From the NCBI RefSeq assembly GCF_014197535.1, contig NZ_JACIFV010000010.1, positions 1 through 64,000 on the forward strand: a stretch of 64,000 nucleotides of DNA. The letters are read 5' to 3'. The translations under genes and the position numbers were made by a program. The notes beneath the pieces were generated by a model. It saw only the letters and a list, made by a program, of their open reading frames with translations. It had not been told where the DNA came from and did no database searches. The DNA is from Rhizobium aethiopicum. Its GTDB lineage: Bacteria; Pseudomonadota; Alphaproteobacteria; Rhizobiales; Rhizobiaceae. Of this stretch, positions 7,902 to 16,400 are shown one piece after another; position 1 is the stretch's first letter, and each line of letters begins with the position of its first letter.

Positions 7902-8810
7902 ATGACCATGACCGTCGATAATCTCGCACTCGCACCGACCGTTTCAGCAAGCTGGCTATTCTCGCACTCGGCCCGCCGCTATTCGCACGCGCTGACGCTC
8001 CTTCTTATTGCGCCGCTGATCCTCCTGCTCGCCGGAGGCTTCCTCTATCCGATCGGCCGGCTTATCTCTTTGAGCGTCATGGCGCCGGAATTCACGCTCG
8101 AATATTACCGCCGTATCGTTTCCGAGCCGCTTTACATCGACGTCCTGCTTCGAACGCTGCAGACAGGCGCGATTGTCACTGTGGCGAGCCTGCTTCTCGG
8201 ATATCCGGTCGCCTTTCTCATGGCACGCGCCAAAGGCAAGATTGCCATGATCGTCGCGGCGGCGGTGTTCGTGCCGCTCTGGACCTCAGTGCTGGTGCGA
8301 TCATACGCCTGGATCGTGTTGCTGCAGCGAAGCGGTATCGTCAATGGCTTGCTCATCGAAACCGGCGTCATCACCAGCCCTTTGAAGCTCCTCTATACCG
8401 AGGGCGCCGTCATCCTTGCGATGACACATGTCCTGATGCCCTTCATGATCCTGCCGATCTGCAATGCTCTTCGCACTATTCCTGCCGAATATATGCAGGC
8501 CGCCCGCAACCTCGGCGCCGGCTCCATGCGCGCATTCATGAGCGTGACCTTGCCGCTCAGCCTGCCTGGAATTTTTGCCGGCTGCGTCATGTGCTTCATT
8601 CTGGCGATCGGCTTTTATATCACGCCGGCACTCGTTGGCGGACCGGGAGCATTGATGATGGCAACGCTGATCGGCCAGCAAACTATCGTCCTGCTTGACT
8701 GGCCATTCGCCGCAGCGCTCGCGACAGTCCTCCTTACCACAACCCTCGTCTTTGTCCTTGCGTTCCGCAGAGCCCTTTCCATCAGCAAGGGAATGAACAG
8801 TGTCAACTGA
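7902..8810 (+). CDS. potB: ABC transporter permease (PotB-like)
   Basis: About 302 residues, integral membrane, with roughly six hydrophobic segments beginning at LTLLLIAPLILLLAGGFLY. The coupling motif EYMQAARNLGAGSMRAF (EAA loop) contacts the ATPase. ATG 7902 follows GGAGG by six bases. The longer open frame upstream overlaps the ATPase gene and is not coding. It overlaps the next permease by 11 bases. Substrate probably a polyamine or another small cationic amine or amino compound, by subfamily. Confidence 0.87.
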   Translation: MTMTVDNLALAPTVSASWLFSHSARRYSHALTLLLIAPLILLLAGGFLYPIGRLISLSVMAPEFTLEYYRRIVSEPLYIDVLLRTLQTGAIVTVASLLLGYPVAFLMARAKGKIAMIVAAAVFVPLWTSVLVRSYAWIVLLQRSGIVNGLLIETGVITSPLKLLYTEGAVILAMTHVLMPFMILPICNALRTIPAEYMQAARNLGAGSMRAFMSVTLPLSLPGIFAGCVMCFILAIGFYITPALVGGPGALMMATLIGQQTIVLLDWPFAAALATVLLTTTLVFVLAFRRALSISKGMNSVN

Positions 8811-9651
8811 GCCCATAAGCCCCGCCTCGTTCACCGCCTCTCGCGTCAACAGTAGCCATCGACCTTATGGCCAGGCAGTCTTGCAGCTTCTCGGGGGACT
8901 TCTGATCGGCGCGATCCTGTTCTTCCTGATATTGCCCACGCTACTCGTTATTCCAATTTCGCTGAATGATAGCAGCTATATCGAATTCCCGCCGAAAGGC
9001 CTGACGCTTCGCTGGTATGGCGAATTTCTCTCCGATCCGGACTGGCGCGCGGCGACGATTTTCAGTCTGAAGATTGCTCTGTCGACAACCATCGCTTCGA
9101 CGGCAATCGGAACAATGGCCGCTATCGGGCTCGTTCGCGGCAATCTGCCGGGAAAGGCCCTTCTGCAGGCGCTGTCGCTCGGGCCAATGATTGTCCCCCA
9201 TGTCGTCTTCGGTGTTGCGCTTTATCTGATTTTCTCGCCGCTTGGCCTGACGGGCAATTTTGCTGGTTTCCTGATCGCGCACACCGTGCTTTCGGTCCCC
9301 TACGTCATCATCACCGTATCCGCGGCACTCGAACGCTTCGACCCGTCGCTTGAGCTTGCCGCGCTGAATTGCGGGGCAAGCCGGAGCCGCGCCTTCTTCA
9401 GCATTGTGCTTCCAAACATCTCGCCAGCGGTTGCTGCTGCTTCGGTTTTTGCTTTTCTAGCGTCATTCGACGAGGCGACGGTTGCCTTCTTCATCTCCGA
9501 TACCGGGGGCAAAACGATCAGCCGCAAAATGTTCGAGGATATCGATTTCAATCTCACCCCGGTCATTGCATCGGTTTCGACGCTGCTCGTCGCGATATCG
9601 CTCGTCCTCATGGGCTCCATCCATCTCCTTACAGGCCGCGGGGAGGATTAA
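8800..9651 (+). CDS. potC: ABC transporter permease (PotC-like)
   Basis: 283 residues with about six membrane segments, starting at LLGGLLIGAILFFLILPTLL. The EAA loop is SLELAALNCGASRSRAFFS. GTG start at 8800 with AAGG upstream, overlapping the end of the first permease as is usual for Pot operons. It forms the heterodimeric channel with the upstream permease. Confidence 0.87.
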   Translation: MSTEPISPASFTASRVNSSHRPYGQAVLQLLGGLLIGAILFFLILPTLLVIPISLNDSSYIEFPPKGLTLRWYGEFLSDPDWRAATIFSLKIALSTTIASTAIGTMAAIGLVRGNLPGKALLQALSLGPMIVPHVVFGVALYLIFSPLGLTGNFAGFLIAHTVLSVPYVIITVSAALERFDPSLELAALNCGASRSRAFFSIVLPNISPAVAAASVFAFLASFDEATVAFFISDTGGKTISRKMFEDIDFNLTPVIASVSTLLVAISLVLMGSIHLLTGRGED

Positions 9652-9685
9652 CGTGGCCATATTCATCGGGACAGAGGAGTACGCG

Positions 9686-10744
9686 ATGAAAAATCGAATC
9701 GAAATCAAGCGTTTGTTGCTTGCGGCTTGCCTCATGATAGCTGGTGCAGGCGCGACGCAAGCCGAGGAACAGGTGGTCATCGCGACCACCGGTGGCGCCT
9801 ACGATGCTGCGCTGCGAAAATTCTGGTTCGAGCCGTTCACCGAAGAGACAGGTATCAAGGTTGTTTCTATCGCAGCAACGAATGCCGAGATGCGGGCGAA
9901 AGCTGCGGCCATGGTCAAGACCGGCAATGTGACCTGGGACCTTTACCCGGATGGCGAGATCCAGGCGAGCGCTGAAGCGCATCGACTGACATCTGAAGAC
10001 CTGGCCGAGTTTTGCAAGCCTTTCGACGGCCGGCCAGACCTCGTTGAGGATGCCTGTGTCGGTTCGGGCGCGAGGCTCTTTTCGACCGCAACGCTCATGG
10101 CCTACGACCCAACCGGTTTCAAGGAAGGCAATCCCTCGAGCTGGGCCGACATGTGGGACCAGACAAAGTATCCCGGCGGCCGCTCGTTTCCGAATTTCGA
10201 CGATCCGTGGCGGGTCATGGCTGCCGCGCTGCTGGCCGATGGCGTCCCGCGCGACAAGCTCTTTCCACTAGACGTCGACCGCGCACTGAAAAAGCTTGAC
10301 GAGATCCGCCCTGCGATATCGCTGTGGTGGAAGACTGGTGATCAGAGCGTTCAGGGATTTCGCAACGGCGACTACAGCATCGGGCAGATCTGGCTGACAC
10401 GCGCAAATACTCTGAAGGCTGAGGGACGCCCGATCGCCTGGTCCAAGCAGGCTTCTTTTCTGGTCGGTGATCGCTTGACCATCATCAAGGGCGCGCCGAA
10501 CCGGGAGAATGCGGAGAAGCTGGTCGGCTACTGGCTTGATCATCCGGAGGCCCAGGCCAGGGTCTGTGAGGAACTCCTCTGCACCCCGCCCAGTCGTAAG
10601 GCGACTGGATTAATGTCGCCGGCCGCACGTGCGGCGCTTCCAAGCGATAAGGATATCAGAGATTACATCGTCATTCCGGACGCCAAATGGATCAATGAAA
10701 ACGCCGCAATGATGCTCGAGCGCTGGAACGCTTGGATCCGATGA
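9686..10744 (+). CDS. potD: Periplasmic substrate-binding protein of the Pot-type ABC importer (PotD-like)
   Basis: 352 residues. ATG 9686 is preceded by GAGGAG and followed by a Sec signal peptide (KRLLLAACLMIAGAGATQA, cleavage near residue 26). The mature part begins EEQVVIATTGGAYDAALR, the common opening of polyamine/iron-type type II binding proteins, with WDLYPDGEIQA and WADMWDQTKYPG further on. It captures substrate in the periplasm for the two permeases. The exact ligand cannot be read from sequence. A strong hairpin follows the stop at 10751-10777. Confidence 0.87.
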   Translation: MKNRIEIKRLLLAACLMIAGAGATQAEEQVVIATTGGAYDAALRKFWFEPFTEETGIKVVSIAATNAEMRAKAAAMVKTGNVTWDLYPDGEIQASAEAHRLTSEDLAEFCKPFDGRPDLVEDACVGSGARLFSTATLMAYDPTGFKEGNPSSWADMWDQTKYPGGRSFPNFDDPWRVMAAALLADGVPRDKLFPLDVDRALKKLDEIRPAISLWWKTGDQSVQGFRNGDYSIGQIWLTRANTLKAEGRPIAWSKQASFLVGDRLTIIKGAPNRENAEKLVGYWLDHPEAQARVCEELLCTPPSRKATGLMSPAARAALPSDKDIRDYIVIPDAKWINENAAMMLERWNAWIR

Positions 10745-10750
10745 CACGTC

Positions 10751-10777
10751 ATCCCCGGGCGAGAAGCGCCCGGGGAT
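10751..10777. terminator. Hairpin terminator between convergent genes
   Basis: An 11-bp perfect stem (ATCCCCGGGCG at 10751-10761 with its complement at 10767-10777) and a 5-base loop lie between the end of the binding-protein gene and the end of the convergent oxoamine synthase. There is no T run, so it could serve either direction as a transcription barrier. Confidence 0.6.
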
Positions 10778-10791
10778 GCGGAGACCGGTCG

Positions 10792-12033
10792 CTAGCCCTT
10801 CAGGGCACGATTGATGGCGGCAGAGACGCCGCGCACTTCCGCGGTCGTGTGGCCGGCGGTCGGACATATCCGCAGTCCTGCCCTCCCCTTGGCTACCGTC
10901 GGGAAGAAGATAGCCGATGTATAGTAACCGGCGTCGAGCACCACTCTCGCGGCACCGATTGCCGCAAGCTCGTCACCGACGACGATGGTCCGGATGGGCA
11001 GTCGTGACCCCGCCTGCGCGGTCGGCACCAGTTCATCGAATAGAGAGATGTATTCTGCAAGCGCCTTTTGCCGCACGCCGAGTTCCGGCATGCGGTGGAT
11101 CGCCTGGGAGGCGAGAGCGGCACCAATCGCCGCAACATTGATCGAGGCCGAAAAGGCGTGCGCAAGAGCAAAGCGGCGAAAGATTTCTTCCTGAAACGAC
11201 GTTCCAAGCATCAGCATGCCGCCTGAGGCGCCAAAGCCCTTGCCGAGTGAGGCCGCAATGATCGTCCGCTCTCCGAGACCCTCGGGCATCTGCGAACGGG
11301 CAAAGCCCTCGCCTCTTTCTCCGAAGAGCGATATGCCGTGAGCATCATCGATATAAAGGAAAAGGCCGTACCGCTCCTGAAGGTCGCGCAATTCCTGGAT
11401 CGGTGCGCAGCCACCCATGGAGTAGACCCCGTCACAGACATAGGCGACCGTCTCATTCTGACGGCAGATGTCCTCAAGCGCGTGAACATCATTGTGGCCT
11501 ATCGTGCGGACCTCGCATTCCTCGGCAACGACGGGCTTGTTGAAGGCAAGCGTCGCATGGGCATAACGATCGAACACCATCACCGGTTTTTTGCCGCCGG
11601 TCAGGACTCCGGACGCAATCAGTGGAAGGGCGCTCATATTAGCGGCAAGTACCGTTGTGTAGGTGATGACCCTTGCCGCGAAAAGATCGGAAAGAGCATC
11701 CTCCAGATCTCCCAAGGCCGCAAAATTGAGCCGTGTCCGGGCGCAGGACCAGTGCAGTGTTCCATAACGCCGAACGGCCTCGATCGCACCCTCGACGATT
11801 GAAGGATGATTGTCGAGCCCAAGATATGAGCAGCGAACGAAGTCGACGAGGGGTTGCGATCGACTCTCCGAAATTGGCAGCGTTACCGCCCGACCGTGCG
11901 ACGGATTGACATAAAGCGCCATGAGGCCGTCGAGATGGGCCGCCGCGAAATGAGGTCCGGCATGCCTGATCAAGCTGGCGGTGTTTCTATGGGATATAGT
12001 GGGCGAGCTTACGCCCGAATCAGCCTCTTGCAT
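10792..12033 (-). CDS. Alpha-oxoamine synthase (AONS/ALAS/CqsA-like PLP enzyme)
   Basis: 413-residue fold-type I PLP enzyme of the class II aminotransferase-like family. These enzymes condense an amino acid with an acyl-CoA and release CO2, giving an alpha-amino ketone. DDAHGISLFGERGEG holds the PLP Asp/His and SLGKGFGASGG the Schiff-base Lys (about residue 265). CARTRLNFAALGDLEDAL is the family's substrate-binding turn and resembles autoinducer synthases of the CqsA/LqsA branch, though that placement is tentative. GGGAG precedes ATG 12033. No biotin or heme genes are nearby, so a specialised amino-ketone product is plausible. Confidence 0.8.
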   Translation of the reverse strand: MQEADSGVSSPTISHRNTASLIRHAGPHFAAAHLDGLMALYVNPSHGRAVTLPISESRSQPLVDFVRCSYLGLDNHPSIVEGAIEAVRRYGTLHWSCARTRLNFAALGDLEDALSDLFAARVITYTTVLAANMSALPLIASGVLTGGKKPVMVFDRYAHATLAFNKPVVAEECEVRTIGHNDVHALEDICRQNETVAYVCDGVYSMGGCAPIQELRDLQERYGLFLYIDDAHGISLFGERGEGFARSQMPEGLGERTIIAASLGKGFGASGGMLMLGTSFQEEIFRRFALAHAFSASINVAAIGAALASQAIHRMPELGVRQKALAEYISLFDELVPTAQAGSRLPIRTIVVGDELAAIGAARVVLDAGYYTSAIFFPTVAKGRAGLRICPTAGHTTAEVRGVSAAINRALKG

Positions 12034-12155
12034 GTTGTGCTCCCAAAGGTTGGATCGATTACACGTTAACCGGGAGCTTTTCGTTTATACAACGAACGCC
12101 ACAGCAAGCTTTTCCAAATTTTTGGTGAAGATGTGAATAGACAAGGTTCATTGCT

Positions 12156-12833
12156 TCAGGCGACATCGATCGCATATCCGACCTTTGGAACAGTGCGGAT
12201 TACATCCCGACCAAGTGCATGCTTCAACGCCCGTCGGAGGCGGCCGATATGAACATCGACCGTCCGCGGCTCGACGAATGCTGTCTGCGGCCAAGCGATG
12301 TCTATCAGCTCGGCACGGCTGAGAACGCGGCCTGCGTTATCCATAAGGGCGCTCAACAGGCGAAACTCGATCGGACTAAGGTTGACCGGCTCGCCCCGCA
12401 CCAGAACACGTCGACCCCCAGCGTCCAACTTCATATCGTCAAACATTCCAACCAGGGTGCCAGACGTCTTGTCGGAGGAACCACCTATGACACTGTTCAG
12501 ATAAGACAGGAGGCGTTGCGGTCGCATTGGCCTGGTAAAGCTCTCATCGACGTTGGCCTTCAGGATGTCGAGATAGGCGGTCTTTTCGGCGACAAGCGCG
12601 ATGAGAATAACACCGCTGGCCTTTTCCTTTAGGCTGAAGGCGATATCAGCCAGGATTTGCGAGCCCGGCTGACAGTCGACGATGATGGCTGCGGCGTCGC
12701 GCTCCGCCGCTGCCGGCACGGCTTCGCTCGGAACATCAATGAGGATTGGTGTGTATCCTGCTTCCTCCAAAATGTGTGAGAGCATCAAATAGTAGTCCGC
12801 ATCTTGAGATACGATTATCAAAAGCTCGCTCAT
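12156..12833 (-). CDS. OmpR-like response regulator with degenerate receiver, copy 2
   Basis: 225 residues starting at MSELLIIVSQDAD: receiver-like domain (1-115) and OmpR/PhoB winged helix (130-225) with TVDVHIGRLRRAL and VPKVGYAIDVA. The receiver keeps Asp in IIVDCQPG but has only SQD in the acidic pocket, and Arg where Lys is usual (TRPMRP), the same oddities as copy 1. It lies 122 bases upstream of the oxoamine synthase, in the same direction, and may control it. No sensor kinase gene is in the window. Confidence 0.8.
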   Translation of the reverse strand: MSELLIIVSQDADYYLMLSHILEEAGYTPILIDVPSEAVPAAAERDAAAIIVDCQPGSQILADIAFSLKEKASGVILIALVAEKTAYLDILKANVDESFTRPMRPQRLLSYLNSVIGGSSDKTSGTLVGMFDDMKLDAGGRRVLVRGEPVNLSPIEFRLLSALMDNAGRVLSRAELIDIAWPQTAFVEPRTVDVHIGRLRRALKHALGRDVIRTVPKVGYAIDVA

Positions 12834-13146
12834 CGATCGGCCTCGCAATCTGGGGCCCTCACCGCGACAAGTTTTGATACCACAAATTGGTCGTCAGAAT
12901 TCGTCATACTGATTGGCACATTACGCACATTGCCTCGTAAGGGCATCAAAGAATCGCGAAAGCACTCTCATTCCGAGTTTTTTTATAACTTGCCTTTTCA
13001 TTTTGTTACAACATAATGTTGAGGGCGCGAGGAATTTCGCGCCGTAGCGCATAGCCAGGGACGGCACGTGATCGTGGCCCATGCGATGGGATCAACGTCC
13101 GGCATATTCTGATCACCTGTTTCCGGACGGTAACGGGGCATTTTCT
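12834..13146. other. Intergenic stretch without a supported gene
   Basis: 313 bases upstream of response regulator 2. An AT-rich section around 12960-13020 probably holds the promoter of the regulator gene. No convincing open frame, RNA gene or repeat was seen. Confidence 0.4.
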
Positions 13147-13440
13147 ATGCGCGAAAGATTCGAAGACTATCCGCTCGGTTGCGCCGCCGCGGCCACGCCT
13201 GATATTTGGAGTGATGGAGATATCGCAGTTACAAGTCATGCTGCTCGATCGCTTTACGGACCCAATGCGAAGACGGCGGCGGCGTGGTGCGCTTTAGGCG
13301 CGCGCGCTGACGGCCGCTCCGGTGACTTCAGCTTCTGGGTGAGAGTCTTCAAACACCTGAGCACAGAGGAGACCGCGACATCCCAGCGCGAAAGCGAGCA
13401 GGCAACAAGCGTCGATTGCCGGTTGTTCAGCGACCTTTAG
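13147..13440 (+). CDS. Hypothetical protein convergent with traA
   Basis: About 97 residues from ATG 13147; the frame is open from 13081. The composition is protein-like in the middle (LYGPNAKTAAAWCALGARAD then GDFSFWVRVFKHL), suggesting a small helical protein. I do not recognise the family. Its end overlaps the end of traA by four bases. The ribosome site is weak (ACGGGG), so the start is uncertain, and the gene could be spurious. Confidence 0.4.
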   Translation: MRERFEDYPLGCAAAATPDIWSDGDIAVTSHAARSLYGPNAKTAAAWCALGARADGRSGDFSFWVRVFKHLSTEETATSQRESEQATSVDCRLFSDL

Positions 13441-16400
13441 AGATCGATGCCGCGGATGCGGTGAGGAGCACGCTGACGCCGTTCTGCGCGGATCTGCCGA
13501 CTGCTTTCCGTGTGGACTGTCTGTTGCAGGACCTTCAACCTCTCCTGCATTGCCGCAAAGGCCTGGCGCTGCGCCTCTGGCACGCGGTTGATGAGATCCT
13601 TGCCGCCGCTGATGATGGCATTGCGGCCGAAGCGCTCGTCGAGCGCCTTGCTGATGTCGTCGAACTCCCGGCGGATGTTCGCGTCGAGAGGACCGGCCGA
13701 AACACTTGGCTTGCGCCCGTTCTTCCGCGCCTCCGCGGTCAGACGCACGAGCGCCTCTTCTGCCACCGTCGACAGGCCGGGAATAGCAACCGCCATGCGC
13801 CGGCGCTCGTCGATGATGCCCTGGCGCTCTGCATCGAAGATATTGGCATAGGCGGTCCCGAGAGAGCGCAGCCGGCTGGCCGCCTCGGGCACGGCCCGGG
13901 TCGCCTCCTTCCGCTCCCGGCCGGAAGCCAGCATTTTGTCCATCAAACGACCCGAGCCGCGCAAGGCGCCATAAGCGGCCGGATCATTGGTCACCGCAGC
14001 AGCAATACGCTCGGCGGCGAACTCTTTGACGATCAGTTCCTCGATCTTGCCGACAGCGCCGGCCGGATCACGCCAGATCGTTCTTGCCGCGTTCGCCAGT
14101 GCCGCACGCTGCTGACGGTAAAGGGGAGCGGAGAGAGTTCGCGATCGTGCCTCGTCGTCGACTGCACTCTTGAACTCGGTGACAGCGGCAAGCATGGGCA
14201 GCACGGTCACCTTCTCCTTGCCTCGCCCCTTCCCTGACTCGCTGCTCGTCACCGCGCTGGCCGCCGCGACGACCTTCGAGCGGTCCTGGCGCTCGGCCAG
14301 ATACTGCGCCTCGGCAAAACGCTTGACGGCTTCAAACAGGTGGATCAGCCTTTCTCGTTGGGCAGCCGTTAGATCGTCCGGCATGCGCTCGGCCATATAA
14401 CGTTCAGCAACCGCATCCGCCTTTGCGGTGAAAGCGCTCCAGCCGAAGCGGGCCGTCAGTGCCTCGCCGACAGCCTTGATCTCCTGCACAACCGTGCGGT
14501 CCTTCGCGGCAAGGGCAAAGGCTGTCTTATAGGCATCGTCCCGTCCCCTGTTGCGCACCGCCTCGATCTCCAGGAGACGGGCCGTCGCGCCTTCGGAGAG
14601 CGCCGGGATCGACAATGACATATGCGCGCGACGCGCCTGCTCATTGAGCTCGAAGCGTTCGGCGTTCCTGCGGAACTCGGTCGCATAGGCGCGAACCATG
14701 GGAAGCAATTCCGTCACAGCCGCCAGAGCGACATTTCGCTCCTCCCGCGCCGCGCGTCCGTCGACGATCAGCTCGGAGCCACGCAGGCGGCCAAGCCGAT
14801 CAGGGCTCACGGCAAGATCGTCGGCGAGCCTGCGGGGTTCGGTGCCGGCCTCTGAAGCAAGCGCATTCAGGGCGACAAGTGCGCCATCCGGATCGCGATA
14901 GATCTTTTCCAGCACCGGTCGCAGCAGCGTTTCCCGTTCCTTCCACACTGGGGATGACAACTGCGCCAACCGCGCATCTTCATTGAGGCTTCTGGCGAAG
15001 TCGGTGGTCGGCGGGATCAGAGAATGGGCTTTGCCGGCGTTCGCGCCCGAGGTGGGCTGGGGTTCAGTTGGGTGGGATTCAGTTCGCACCTCGCTATAGG
15101 AGACGCGCCGTTCCCGCTCGATCGCAAAGCCGAGCGCCATGCTTGCCCGCTCCCAGAGCTTTTCCACCTGCTGTCGCTTTGCGGCAATCCACGCAAAGCG
15201 CCGCGAGATGTCCCCCTCGATCTCGGCCGCAGCCAGCGAGAGATGATCGAACTCGCGGCGGCGAGCGAAGTCCTCTGCATGGGCCCGATAGCCGGCCTCG
15301 CTTTCAAAATCGAGCGTCGTCGTCTTGGCGCCGGAGCGCGATAGTCGCTCGACGAGCGGCTTGAACAGATCCGGCCGATGACCTTCCCGCTCGATGCGAT
15401 CCTGGCGCGCTTCGGCGGTTTCGATCTGCCTGGCCGCCCAGACGTTGCGGTCGACCTCCCGCTCCTCGTAACGTTTGTGGCCTGTCTCTTCATCGACAAC
15501 GGCAATCTGCACCTTGACCCGTTCCACGCCGTCCTTGCGCAAGGTAACGGTGTCGCCCTCTGAGACGCCACCCTCCTCAAGCGCCTTCGGCAGGCTCACG
15601 CCCCACAGCCGATGGACGGTTCCATCGTCGGTCCTGACATCGGCATAGGGGCTGTCGTCGGCATCCTCATCATCAGGTCGGAACTTTGCTTCTCCGGTTT
15701 CGACAAGCTCGCCGGTCACGCCGGCGGCATGATCGACACGTGGCTTGCGTCCCCATTCCGGCTTTGGCTCAAAATCCTCGCTTGCCGCATAAAGATCGAC
15801 GCGATCGCGATGACGGGTCATCGCCACATAGGTCAGGTGTTGGTCCATCATGCCGGTGGCAAGCACCAAGGTGCGCTCGACGGTGGTGCCCTGGGCTTTG
15901 TGGATCGTTGCGGCATAGCCGTGATCGACATTGCGATAGCTGTCTTCGCTGAAGACGACTTTATGGCCATTGTCGAGTCGAACCGACATTAGAGCTTCGC
16001 CGCGTTTGTCACCGGTGGAGATGACCGTGCCGAGCATGCCGTTCTTGACGTATTGCGGACCATACCTCCTGGCCCGCGGCTCGAGAAAGCGGGCGTTCTC
16101 CAAAAAGATGATGCGATCGCCGACGGCGAATTCCCGCGCCCCGCGTGCCGTCTGGAAGGTGCGGTTCTCGCTCAACGCACCCTCGCCGGCCATCACCGCA
16201 CGCAACGCCTCGTTCAGCTTGCCGACATCGTCATTGGTGTGGGCAAGCACGAGCAGTTCGTCGCCGCGAAGCCGACCATCCCTGCCCTCGGAGATCGATC
16301 GACCGATCGCCTCTCTGCGCGCCTGGCTCCAGTCGCCAACAATCCGGTCGATCGTTTCCGCGCGCGTGCCCGCCTCGGCAAGGTGACCATGCCGGGCATA

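Noticed and set aside
12156..12833. Hybrid of a conventional two-component system
   Set aside because: No histidine kinase lies nearby, and the receiver lacks the usual Lys and part of the acidic pocket.
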